Below the pieces are notes generated by a model. The model saw nothing but the letters and a program-made list of their open reading frames with translations, ran no database searches and had not been told where the DNA came from. From NCBI RefSeq assembly GCF_000344135.1, contig NZ_BAOP01000008.1:62001-126000 (forward strand): 64,000 nucleotides of DNA. The letters run 5' to 3'. The position numbers and the translations under genes were made by a program. Each line of letters opens with the position of its first letter. The stretch's first letter is position 1. The stretch is from Gordonia malaquae NBRC 108250. Its GTDB lineage: Bacteria; Actinomycetota; Actinomycetes; Mycobacteriales; Mycobacteriaceae. This document shows, piece by piece, positions 34,548-42,181 of this stretch.

Positions 34548-35744
34548 ATGCCGTTCGACATCGCCTCCGTTCGGGGACTGTTCCCCTCACTGGGCGACGG
34601 CTGGATTCACCTCGATTCGCAGAACGGGACGCAGATCCCGGATGCCGTCGGATCGGCCGTGGCGAGGGGCATACGTTCGTTCCCCGTTCCCGGTGGAGGA
34701 CTCTCGCGTCAGTCGGTCGAAGCCGCCGCGATGACTGCTCAGGCGCGTTCCGCGATCGCCGACCTCCTCGACGCCGATCCGGACTGCGTCGTCTTCGGTC
34801 CGTCGCGCGCCGCTGTGGTGTGTGCCCTCGTCGACGCGCTGCCGGTCACCCGGTGGATCGGCGACGGCATCGTCCTGTCGCGGCTGGACGACGAGGAGAA
34901 CATCGTGCCCTGGCTGCGCGGTGCCGCACGTCATGGATCAGTCGTGCGGTGGGCCGAAGTGGACGTAGAGCAGGGCACACTCCCACCGTGGCAGTACTCG
35001 AATCTGGTGACCGATCGGACGACCGTCGTCGCAGTGACGCTGGCGTCGTCGACGACCGGCGCGATCACCGACATCGGCCAGATCGCTGGCCACGCGCATG
35101 CGGCGGGCGCGCTGCTGGTGGTCGACGCGACCAATGCGGCGCCGTTCGTGCCGTTGACCATGAGTGAACTCGGCGCCGACGTCGTGATCGTCAGCGCCGA
35201 ACGGTGGGGCGGACCGAGGATGGCCGCGATGGTCTTCTCGAGCCGTGCCGTGATGGACTCACTGACGAACGTGTCCTTGAATCCGCACGCTGTCGGCCCG
35301 GCCCGGCTCGAAGTCGCCGCAGCCCCGGCGGCACTGTTGAGCGGTGTCGTCGCCTCGGTCGACCTGCTGGCGGGTCTGGAGACGAACGCGGCGGGGACCA
35401 GGCGTCGTCGTCTGACGATGTCGATGGACGCCACGTACGAGTACTTGCAGCGTTTGACCTTCTATCTGGTGTCCTCGCTGGACAGCCTGGGTCACGTGCA
35501 CGTGATCGGCGTCGACACCCACCGTGTTCCGCTCGTCAGCTTCGTGGTGCGGGGAGTCGCAGCCTCGAAGGTGTGCGGCAGGCTGAACGACAACGGGATC
35601 AGCGCGGCGTTCGACGTGCCGAGCCGCGCGCTCGACGCGATCGGCGTCAGCGATGCGGGTGGCGCGGTGTCCGTCGGTCTGGGGATGTACTCGACGCCCT
35701 ACGAAGTGGATCAACTCGTCCGAGTACTCGGGTCGTTCGGCTGA
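34548..35744 (+). CDS. Class V aminotransferase-fold protein (Rv3778c-like), PLP lysine apparently replaced
   Basis: 398 residues. The fold is that of the cysteine desulfurase-like group: FPSLGDGWIHLDSQNGTQIP at the start, VTLASSTTGAITDIGQIA, and LLVVDATNAAPFVPL with Asp193 for the pyridine nitrogen. Where the group has S-A-x-K the sequence is SAERWGGP, so Arg219 stands at the Schiff-base lysine position. The protein may not be a normal PLP enzyme. ATG 34548 is used; an upstream in-frame codon gives a non-conserved extension. Location next to bpa and the quinone oxidoreductase follows Rv3777-Rv3780 order. Confidence 0.75.
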   Translation: MPFDIASVRGLFPSLGDGWIHLDSQNGTQIPDAVGSAVARGIRSFPVPGGGLSRQSVEAAAMTAQARSAIADLLDADPDCVVFGPSRAAVVCALVDALPVTRWIGDGIVLSRLDDEENIVPWLRGAARHGSVVRWAEVDVEQGTLPPWQYSNLVTDRTTVVAVTLASSTTGAITDIGQIAGHAHAAGALLVVDATNAAPFVPLTMSELGADVVIVSAERWGGPRMAAMVFSSRAVMDSLTNVSLNPHAVGPARLEVAAAPAALLSGVVASVDLLAGLETNAAGTRRRRLTMSMDATYEYLQRLTFYLVSSLDSLGHVHVIGVDTHRVPLVSFVVRGVAASKVCGRLNDNGISAAFDVPSRALDAIGVSDAGGAVSVGLGMYSTPYEVDQLVRVLGSFG

Positions 35745-35835
35745 CCGATCGACGGTGATTGCCGTGCCGCCCGCCTCCGACCGTATGGTGAGCGTAGAAA
35801 GTTGGCAGTGCAACATTCCCGAGGAGGTGCGAGGG

Positions 35836-36309
35836 TTGTCCCATGCCGAAGAGGTCGAGACGATTCTCGACAGCCGCGAACGCGAATTGTGGCAGCAGTT
35901 CGTGACCGGAGGCTGGGTTCTGTACCGGTCGCTGTTTCGGCAGATCGACTCGTCCTCCGCATTGCCCAGTGCCGACTGGCGTGTGCTCGAGGTTCTCGGC
36001 AGCTACGGCAAGATGCGCATCAGTGATCTTGCCGAAGCCACCCAGATCCCGGTGAGCACCGTGTCGCGCCAGGTGGGGCGCTTCATCGACAAGGGCTACG
36101 TCGACCGCGTCGACACCGGTGATGTCGATGGACGACAGAAGTGGGTCCGCATCACCGACGAGGGTCGGGCCATCGTCCAGCCCATCCTCGACGAGCGTGA
36201 CCGAGCCGTCCGCCGGCTTGTCATCGAATCGCTCACCGCTGACGAATTCGAGGCCTTCTGCCGAACTTTCGGCAAGATCGGCGAACGCATCGTCGCCGAA
36301 GACCTCTGA
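35836..36309 (+). CDS. MarR family transcriptional regulator
   Basis: 157 residues. The winged helix-turn-helix is SADWRVLEVLGSYGKMRISDLAEATQIPVSTVSRQVGRFIDKGYVDRVDTGDVDGRQKWVRITDEG; the wing contains D-x-R-Q-K. TTG at 35836 has a GAGGAGG site 8 nt upstream and gives the usual MarR length; in-frame ATG 35785 and GTG 35827 are alternatives. It faces the quinone oxidoreductase gene tail to tail. Target and ligand unknown. Confidence 0.8.
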   Translation: MSHAEEVETILDSRERELWQQFVTGGWVLYRSLFRQIDSSSALPSADWRVLEVLGSYGKMRISDLAEATQIPVSTVSRQVGRFIDKGYVDRVDTGDVDGRQKWVRITDEGRAIVQPILDERDRAVRRLVIESLTADEFEAFCRTFGKIGERIVAEDL

Positions 36310-36341
36310 CCGGAGCGGGACAGGGTCCCGGCTGACACGTC

Positions 36342-37304
36342 TCAGATGGTGAGCAGCACCTTTCCGACGGCCTCGCCGGAATTGAGCCGATCGTGCGCGG
36401 CGCCTGCGTCGGCGAGGTCGAAGACGGAGTCGATGACCGGCCGGACGTCCCCGCTGGCCACGAGCGGCCACGTCCGGGCGATCGTCTCGGCGACGATCAT
36501 CGCCTTGGAACCCGGACCGACGACCGGGCGGGCACGGAGAGTCGTCCCGACGATCGCGGCGCGCTTGGACATCAGTGCCGCGATGTTCAGCTCGGCCTTC
36601 ACCCCGCCCTGCATGCCGATGATGACGAGTCGTCCGCCCGTCGCGAGTGCTATCACATTTCGCGCAAGGTACTTGGCGCCGATGATGTCCAGGATGACGT
36701 CTGCCCCGCCCTCTGCGGCGATGATCTGCTCGAACTCCTGCGTCGAGTAGTCGATGAGGATGTCGGCACCGAGGTCTCGACAGCGGTCGAGCTTGTCCTG
36801 GTTGCGTGCGGTGACGGCGACCCGCGCGCCGAGGGCGTGCGCCAACTGGATCGCATGGGTGCCGATTCCACTGCTCCCGCCGTGCACGAGAAACAGTTCG
36901 CCCGGACTGAGGTGTGCGGTCAGCACGACGTTCGACATCACCGTGCAGGCGACTTCCGGCAGGGCAGCGGCCGACACGAGGTCGATGCCTCGGGGCACCG
37001 GCATCAACTGGGGTGCCGGAACGGCCACCTTCTCCGCGTAGCCGCCGCCGGCCAGGAGCGCGCACACTTCGTCGCCGATCGACCAGCCGGACACGTCGTC
37101 TCCGATCGCGGAGATCGTCCCGGACACTTCCAGTCCCAGGACGTCCGATGCCCCGGGCGGTGGAGGGTAATTGCCTGCGGCTTGAAGGATGTCGGCCCGG
37201 TTCACCCCCGCGGCCGTGACGTCGACGATCACCTCGCCCGGGGCCGGTTCCGGCTCGGGCAGGTCGGTGACGTCGAGGGGCTCGGATCCTGCAATCGCGC
37301 GCAT
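36342..37304 (-). CDS. Zinc-independent quinone oxidoreductase-type MDR protein (Rv3777-like)
   Basis: 320 residues, medium-chain reductase: GEVIVDVTAAGVNRADILQAAGNYPPPPGASDVLGLEVSG at the N-terminus lacks zinc ligands, and the cofactor site is LVHGGSSGIGTHAIQLAHALGARVAVTARNQDK. The residues after the second strand (ARNQDKLDRC) suit NADPH. Of the PIG3/quinone oxidoreductase type. It neighbours Rv3778c-like and MarR genes; the MarR protein might regulate it, but no operator was identified. Confidence 0.85.
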   Translation of the reverse strand: MRAIAGSEPLDVTDLPEPEPAPGEVIVDVTAAGVNRADILQAAGNYPPPPGASDVLGLEVSGTISAIGDDVSGWSIGDEVCALLAGGGYAEKVAVPAPQLMPVPRGIDLVSAAALPEVACTVMSNVVLTAHLSPGELFLVHGGSSGIGTHAIQLAHALGARVAVTARNQDKLDRCRDLGADILIDYSTQEFEQIIAAEGGADVILDIIGAKYLARNVIALATGGRLVIIGMQGGVKAELNIAALMSKRAAIVGTTLRARPVVGPGSKAMIVAETIARTWPLVASGDVRPVIDSVFDLADAGAAHDRLNSGEAVGKVLLTI

Positions 37305-37365
37305 GAACCCAGTGTTCCACCGATCGACAGCCCGGGCACGTGGACCGACGTCAGATGACGTGCGC

Positions 37366-37371
37366 TAACGT
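37366..37371 (+). promoter_or_regulatory. Probable -10 element of the tRNA-Ser gene
   Basis: TAACGT lies 10 nt before the first tRNA base, the usual distance for a tRNA promoter in Actinobacteria. No clear -35 hexamer is seen; TGGACC at 37341-37346 is a weak candidate. Confidence 0.35.
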
Positions 37372-37381
37372 GGTCCGCTAG

Positions 37382-37466
37382 GGAAGCGTGGCAGAGCGGC
37401 CGAATGCACTCGCCTTGAAAGCGAGCGTGGGTAAAACCACCGGGGGTTCAAATCCCTCCGCTTCCG
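37382..37466 (+). tRNA. tRNA-Ser(UGA)
   Basis: Complete cloverleaf: acceptor GGAAGCG (37382-37388) pairs with CGCTTCC (37459-37465), the D arm is closed by GCA/TGC, the anticodon arm is CTCGC-CTTGAAA-GCGAG giving anticodon TGA, a long variable arm (GTGG...CCAC) marks a class II tRNA, and the T arm is GGGGG-TTCAAAT-CCCTC. Reads UCA/UCG-type serine codons. CCA is not encoded. A T-run terminator follows 5 nt later. Confidence 0.97.
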
Positions 37467-37471
37467 CAGGA

Positions 37472-37506
37472 CGTCCTGACCGGTTAGTGCGGGTCGGGAC
37501 GTTTTT
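37472..37506 (+). terminator. Rho-independent terminator after tRNA-Ser
   Basis: CGTCCTGACC (37472-37481) pairs with GGTCGGGACG (37492-37501) with one wobble, around a 10-nt loop, followed at once by TTTTT (37502-37506). A classic intrinsic terminator. Confidence 0.85.
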
Positions 37507-37726
37507 GGATAGGTCTCGTTCGCTGATGCGGACAGGCGCTGAGTCAGCTGTCCGCCGACGTCGTCATATCGCCTTCGCTGTGGTCGGGGCTGTCGGTCAA
37601 TCTATGCAGACGCATTTCAGCCTGTGGAGCGATCCGGAGCTCTCCACGAGCGGGGATTCCTGACCTACACCACTTGTCCAACCCAGTGGTCGGGAACGTC
37701 AGTTATGGGTCAGTATGGAGGACAAG
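37507..37726 (+). other. Intergenic region upstream of the DUF3592-like operon
   Basis: Beyond the terminator, no coding region is supported here. There is a hairpin with 8-bp arms (GCGGACAG and complement, about 37528-37555). The operon promoter is probably near 37700, where AT-richer sequence precedes the GGAGG at 37716-37720, but no clean hexamers stand out. Confidence 0.3.
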
Positions 37727-37789
37727 ATGACCGTCGTACCTGGTCCGTCGGGAGCGCAACGAGCAATCTCGCTCCTGAACTTCCGCTGA
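37727..37789 (+). CDS. Possible 20-residue leader peptide ahead of the DUF3592-like operon
   Basis: ATG at 37727 follows a textbook GGAGG site 6 nt upstream, followed by 19 codons (MTVVPGPSGA then QRAISLLNFR) and TGA at 37787-37789. It ends 21 nt before the ATG of the first operon gene. A short translated leader could control the operon, or it may be chance. No homologue is recognised. Confidence 0.35.
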   Translation: MTVVPGPSGAQRAISLLNFR

Positions 37790-37810
37790 CCCGATGTGAA
37801 GGGAGTCGGG

Positions 37811-38644
37811 ATGGACGAGCACATTTCGACGAGCGCCACGCGGGCACCGCAGCCCGGAACCGGGCCGAACGCTCCCGGTTCGGATGCGGCTCGCCTCGAA
37901 CGCCCGAGTGTCGTGCCGGGGCCGGAGTCGGCTGTTGAGGTCGGCAGATGGGCCGACAGTGAAGACCTTCGACGCACCGAGCTGGTGTACGCGCCGGCGT
38001 TCTGGGTGCTGCTCCCTCTTGCGGCGATCGCGTTCCTGGTCCACCAGGCAGTCACCGACCCCACGGGCGCGGGTTGGAACATCGCCTTCAACGGCGAGAG
38101 CCGCGACACCTGGCCGTCGTGGGTCCCGTGCGGCGCCTGGATCGGTGTTAGCGTCTGGCTGCTCGCCGCTATCGGTGTGCTCCTGTTCCGTCTCAGCATC
38201 CTTCGGGACCTGCAAGCGGAGAACCGATGGATCTATGAACACGGCGTGGCTCATTCGATTCACCGCGCCTCGATCGACTACGACGACGGCGAAGACACGT
38301 GGGCGACGTACATCGCACTCGATCATCGCGTCCACGACAAGCAGGCTGAGACGATCCACCGCGCGTTCGAGGAGTGGCTTCGGAGTACGGGACTGCCTCC
38401 GTCGGGCTCTGCGCCGATATCCTCGGCGGCACTGTTCGGGCCACAGATGAAAGGTGGCTACTTCATCCTTCACCCGCCGATGTCCAGGGTCGCCGGCAGC
38501 GACACCGGGCACAGGTGGGTTCTCATCACCGAACCCCGACGCGCCGCCGACGATGTGATCGTCACACCGATACCGGAGCCGAAGAAGCTCGCACGGATCC
38601 GGCGCAGGCTCAGCCGGAAGGCAGATCACCGGAGCGCGCTGTGA
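37811..38644 (+). CDS. Uncharacterised membrane protein, first gene of a five-gene operon
   Basis: 277 residues. A polar 45-residue N-terminus precedes two helices (about 56-75, AFWVLLPLAAIAFLVHQAV, and 103-128, WIGVSVWLLAAIGVLLFRL). The rest is soluble: WIYEHGVAHSIHRASIDYDDGEDTWATYIALDHRVHDKQAETIHRAF and HRWVLITEPRRA. Not recognised. ATG 37811 is used; another in-frame start lies 15 nt upstream. Its stop overlaps the next gene (GTGA). Confidence 0.65.
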   Translation: MDEHISTSATRAPQPGTGPNAPGSDAARLERPSVVPGPESAVEVGRWADSEDLRRTELVYAPAFWVLLPLAAIAFLVHQAVTDPTGAGWNIAFNGESRDTWPSWVPCGAWIGVSVWLLAAIGVLLFRLSILRDLQAENRWIYEHGVAHSIHRASIDYDDGEDTWATYIALDHRVHDKQAETIHRAFEEWLRSTGLPPSGSAPISSAALFGPQMKGGYFILHPPMSRVAGSDTGHRWVLITEPRRAADDVIVTPIPEPKKLARIRRRLSRKADHRSAL

Positions 38645-39246
38645 TCGGGTTCGGGAGCAATCGGCCGCGTGACGAGTCCGCAGAGTTCTGGGCGAGCCGA
38701 GCGAAGACGCCGAAGACTCGGACGCGGATACGTTGCCTATCAGTGCTTCATGATGTCTCCGGCGGCATCCTCCTGGTCGGGATGGGCCTCTTTGTCCTCA
38801 TGATCGGCGTGAGCATCGTTCTCGCCGTCTGGTTCGCGATCGCGCACATCAACCGTCCGGACGTCTTCCTCTGGGGGTTCGGGATCGCACTCGGAGTCGT
38901 CGTCCTCGGTGCGACAGCGGAGGTCGTGGTCAGCGGTCGGCTCGAAGAGGCCAAGTATGCGGATGCGAACACAGCTGCAGGGGTCGTCGACAGTGTCACG
39001 ACAACGCAGGAGACGGGCGGCGAGGGTGATGTCGTCACCGTCTTTCACGTCAACGTGACCGCGCGGATCTCCGAAGAGCTCGTGCTGCGACGGCGCATGG
39101 AGGTCTGGGAGCGGGACAACGGGAACCCGGACGAGACCTGGACCGGCCGGACGATCCGCTTCCGACACAACACTGAGGACCCCGACGACCTGTCCGACGC
39201 GCGGTTCGACCGCCTGCCGGACTGGACAGCGAAGGAGGCCGGGTGA
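38641..39246 (+). CDS. Uncharacterised two-helix membrane protein with DUF3592-like domain
   Basis: 201 residues starting with GTG at 38641, inside the previous stop (GTGA). Two helices (about 42-68 and 76-98) are followed by a soluble domain, GVVDSVTTTQETGGEGDVVTVFHVNVTARI ... WTGRTIRFRHNTEDPDDL, that has the strand order and R-F-R-x-N ending of DUF3592-like proteins. Ends in overlap with the next gene (GTGATG). Function unknown. Confidence 0.65.
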   Translation: MIGFGSNRPRDESAEFWASRAKTPKTRTRIRCLSVLHDVSGGILLVGMGLFVLMIGVSIVLAVWFAIAHINRPDVFLWGFGIALGVVVLGATAEVVVSGRLEEAKYADANTAAGVVDSVTTTQETGGEGDVVTVFHVNVTARISEELVLRRRMEVWERDNGNPDETWTGRTIRFRHNTEDPDDLSDARFDRLPDWTAKEAG

Positions 39247-39911
39247 TGAGAGACCTCGACAAGACCGCAACGGTGCCGAGTGGCACTCGTCGCATGGTCG
39301 ATCGAATCATGCACCGGCTGTTCGTAGGATCGGGGCCGGACACATCGTTCCTCATCCGGCACGACTGGGCGATTCCCGTCGTCGTACTCTGCGGTTGCGG
39401 CGGGTTCGTGGCGCTCATCGTGCTCGCAATCATCCAAGGTTGGGCGCCGACGCTGATGGGGATCGTCATCGCAATCGGGCTGGTCAGCGTACTGCTGACG
39501 ATCCCCACGTTCGTGTATCTGCGCCGTGCGACACGCGGCCCGCTGCCTGCGCTGGACCGGACTCCGCGCACCGCACGTGTCGTCCTCAACGCCGACGACG
39601 CCGACGGCGGACAGACGATTCTCGTCGAATACCGCGGCGCTGACGGCGTGATGCACAGCGCGCAGTTGGCGGACATCATCGAAGGGTCGCACCAAGACAG
39701 ATTCACGCCGAATTCGTGCTGGCAGGTGTACGCATTCCGCGACGTCGCGCACGCCGACACGGTCGTGTTCCTCACCCAGACGCACGACGACGTGTGGCGT
39801 GCCGGGTGGAAACTCGACGGCGTCCGCATCGGCGGCGAGAGCGGGCCGATCAAGCCGGGCCCTGGGTCACCGTTCCTTCGCGAGGACTCGACATGGGAGT
39901 TCACGTCTTGA
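39243..39911 (+). CDS. Uncharacterised two-helix membrane protein with DUF3592-like domain
   Basis: 222 residues. GTG at 39243 (or ATG 39246) overlaps the previous stop. Helices at about 44-65 and 69-93 (WAIPVVVLCGCGGFVALIVLAII, TLMGIVIAIGLVSVLLTIPTFV), then a soluble part with ARVVLNADDADGGQTILVEYRGADGVMHSAQLADII, much like the neighbouring proteins. Function unknown; the shared layout suggests duplication within the operon. Confidence 0.65.
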   Translation: MMRDLDKTATVPSGTRRMVDRIMHRLFVGSGPDTSFLIRHDWAIPVVVLCGCGGFVALIVLAIIQGWAPTLMGIVIAIGLVSVLLTIPTFVYLRRATRGPLPALDRTPRTARVVLNADDADGGQTILVEYRGADGVMHSAQLADIIEGSHQDRFTPNSCWQVYAFRDVAHADTVVFLTQTHDDVWRAGWKLDGVRIGGESGPIKPGPGSPFLREDSTWEFTS

Positions 39912-40804
39912 CTGGCGTTTCACTGGATGGCCGAGGTGGCTGCTTCCCTCGATACGGCGACTTGGTGTTCCACGCCGAGAATCCCGTTCACACCGTGCGG
40001 AAGCGGACCGTGCGCTGGGCGCTGCTCGTCGTCGTCGCGGTGGTGGTGACTGCTGTGGTCATGACATGGCTTCTTCGCACCATGGCGCCCGGAGGAGTAC
40101 CGCCGTGGTGGATCTATCCGCCGCTCCTCGCCGCGTGGTTCGTGCTGCTGTGGAGCGTGCCGGAGCTCCTCGGCCTCATCTTGGCGTGGCGGCAGGTGGG
40201 CTGGTCAGTCGATGTGTATGAGCAAGGTGTCGTCGAATCGAGGTTCGGCGCCGTCCGGCAGGCGATGCCGTTCGCGGGTGGCGTGATCGACCCGAGCAGG
40301 GCCCTATTCGCGTCCCCGCACCCGGACGAAGGCCCCGGGCTTCTCACTGCCCCGTGGAAGGGCGAGCTCATTCAAGTGCCGTCGGAGATCCGGGCCGCCG
40401 CCCAGCCGATTCTCGTGCGGGAGACCCTGGCCCGCCTGAGCCGTGGAGATCGTGTCGATTTTCCCGGCACACACGACCCGAAGCCGGGAATCACACTGAC
40501 GTCGGACCGGATGAGGGTTCCGAACGGGCACGAATTCGAGATCGCGAGGATGCGGATCCAGTACTCCAAGTCCAATAGTGACAATGCCGGCTATGTGGTG
40601 GTGGACGACCCCTGTCGCGCCGACGGATTTCACATCCTCACCGACGAGATCGAGAAGGGATTCCACGCCCAAGGCGGGCACGGCGTGCCGGGGCTGCAGC
40701 GACCGAGTCCCAACCTCGCCGTCGTGCGAGAGACGCTGCACGTCCTTGTCGACCCCGACGGTCACCGGGTGATGTATCGCGCGCAGCAGCAGGAGGGCGA
40801 GTGA
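39893..40804 (+). CDS. Uncharacterised two-helix membrane protein
   Basis: 303 residues from ATG 39893; TTG 39908, which overlaps the previous stop as TTGA and follows GGGAG, is an equally good start. Helices at about 42-62 and 72-94 (WALLVVVAVVVTAVVMTWLL, WIYPPLLAAWFVLLWSVPELLGLI), then a long soluble domain including VDVYEQGVVESRFGAVRQAMPF and HVLVDPDGHRVMYRAQ. Not recognised. Fourth gene of the operon. Confidence 0.62.
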   Translation: MGVHVLTGVSLDGRGGCFPRYGDLVFHAENPVHTVRKRTVRWALLVVVAVVVTAVVMTWLLRTMAPGGVPPWWIYPPLLAAWFVLLWSVPELLGLILAWRQVGWSVDVYEQGVVESRFGAVRQAMPFAGGVIDPSRALFASPHPDEGPGLLTAPWKGELIQVPSEIRAAAQPILVRETLARLSRGDRVDFPGTHDPKPGITLTSDRMRVPNGHEFEIARMRIQYSKSNSDNAGYVVVDDPCRADGFHILTDEIEKGFHAQGGHGVPGLQRPSPNLAVVRETLHVLVDPDGHRVMYRAQQQEGE

Positions 40805-40805
40805 T

Positions 40806-41111
40806 GTGAAAGTGCTCGACACGATGTTCGGGTGGCGGCGACGCCGACGACTGCGAGCAAGGAGCGTCCGTCTCACCGGCCCGCAGGTGCGTGCGGTTGT
40901 GACAGACGTGCGACGCTCCAGGGGAAGCAACGTGCACGACTACTACACGGTGACACTCGAGTTCACCGACTCCACGGGTACCACGCGCTCGCACGTGGCC
41001 GGAACGCGCACGCACAAGCCGCTCGTCGGGAGCAGGCATTGGATCCGGTACGACCCGAAGGAGCCGGGCCGAAAGTCGACGAGGTTCGTCGAGTGGGAGC
41101 GCAGACGGTGA
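40806..41111 (+). CDS. Small DUF3592-type protein without membrane helices
   Basis: 101 residues from GTG 40806, one base after the previous stop. It consists of one compact beta domain: VRAVVTDVRRSRGSNVHDYYTVTLEFTDSTGTTRSH ... PLVGSRHWIRYDPKEPGRKS, the clearest DUF3592 match of the set (the V-x-Y-D-P-x-x-P ending). A basic start (RRRRRLRARS) may bind lipid head groups. Last gene of the operon. Confidence 0.65.
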   Translation: MKVLDTMFGWRRRRRLRARSVRLTGPQVRAVVTDVRRSRGSNVHDYYTVTLEFTDSTGTTRSHVAGTRTHKPLVGSRHWIRYDPKEPGRKSTRFVEWERRR

Positions 41112-41272
41112 GTGCCCGGCCTCAGCGCAGCTGCTGCGGCAGCGACCCACAGAACCAGCCCACAGTGCGACCTTACCCAAGGCCCCGACCGGGCCGATGC
41201 CGATCCGTGTCGAGTGTTCGCGCCAGGAGCTATTCGGTCTCGTTCGGATGAGTGGTCGACGGCACCGTCAGA

Positions 41273-41980
41273 TCAGGGCTGGACGCCGCGCTTCTTCAAC
41301 CACGTCTGCGGGTTGATCGGGGTTCCAGCAGAGTTGTGGACTTCGTAATGCAGGTGCGGGCCGGTGGAATTACCGCGGCTGCCGACGGTGCCGATCTTGT
41401 CGCCCGCCTTCACCTTCTCGCCCGCGTGCACGAAGATCTGCTCGACGTGACCGAAGATCGCGGTGGTGCCGTCGTCCTGTCGGACCCGAATCCACTGGCC
41501 GTAGCCGGAGGCCGGGCCTGCTTCGAGGACCACGCCGTCGGTCACGGCGTACACCGGGGTGCCGGTCTTGTTGGCGATGTCGACGCCGTTGTGGTGGGTG
41601 CCCCAGCGCGAGCCGTAGGTCGATGTGACCGTGCCGCTGACCGGCTTGACGGCACTCCCTTGGCCGGGCGCGGTCGGCAACAAGTCGCGGAGCGCGTTGT
41701 CGAGGTCCTTCGGCAGATTCTCGGGCACCTGCAGGTTCTTCGGCAGTTCAACGCCCTTCGGGAGCGTGATCGGCGACGAAGGCTTGGCAGCGGCTTCACT
41801 GGCGGTCGCACCGGCCAGGCCGATCGCACCGGCGAAGGCGACGACGGCGCCGATACGTACTGGCACCTTGGTCCGGCTTGACTGGGCCACCCGGTGGCGG
41901 CCCGCCTCACGGGTCCGCGAGGTGATGCCGAGGTCGGCGAGGGTCACAGTGTTTTCAGCAGTCGCGCGGTGTCGAGACAC
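41273..41980 (-). CDS. Secreted M23 family peptidoglycan endopeptidase
   Basis: 235 residues. A signal-type segment (VPVRIGAVVAFAGAIGLAGATASEAAA) is followed by a Pro-rich linker and an M23/LytM domain from residue ~120: SRWGTHHNGVDIANKTGTPVYAV (H-x3-D zinc ligands), GYGQWIRVRQ, FGHVEQIFVHAGEKV and STGPHLHYEVHNSAG (H-x-H). All zinc ligands are present. GTG at 41980 is used; the frame continues far upstream only as antisense of the symporter gene. Cuts peptide cross-links in the wall, or serves in division. Confidence 0.85.
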   Translation of the reverse strand: MSRHRATAENTVTLADLGITSRTREAGRHRVAQSSRTKVPVRIGAVVAFAGAIGLAGATASEAAAKPSSPITLPKGVELPKNLQVPENLPKDLDNALRDLLPTAPGQGSAVKPVSGTVTSTYGSRWGTHHNGVDIANKTGTPVYAVTDGVVLEAGPASGYGQWIRVRQDDGTTAIFGHVEQIFVHAGEKVKAGDKIGTVGSRGNSTGPHLHYEVHNSAGTPINPQTWLKKRGVQP

Positions 41981-42181
41981 AGCCTGTCCATTCAGCGGTA
42001 GGTAACGTTTTGGATACGGTAAGGACACGGCGAGGCTACTTGACTGGTCGCCGCCGCGCCAGTCGGCACCCTCGTGCGTCCGGTGGGAGAGTCGTCGGAC
42101 GCTGTGGGCGCGTAGTCCGCCGACATGCCGCCGAACAGGTGACGCCCGGTGCCCGCGGCGATCGTGGATAGACTCCCGCCA

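Noticed and set aside
37388-37663. A 91-codon open frame across tRNA-Ser and beyond
   Set aside because: It overlaps the tRNA and its terminator and resembles no protein.
41981-42181. A c-di-AMP (ydaO-type) riboswitch upstream of the M23 gene, as found before some actinobacterial wall hydrolase genes
   Set aside because: The conserved riboswitch cores could not be recognised in this 200-nt gap.
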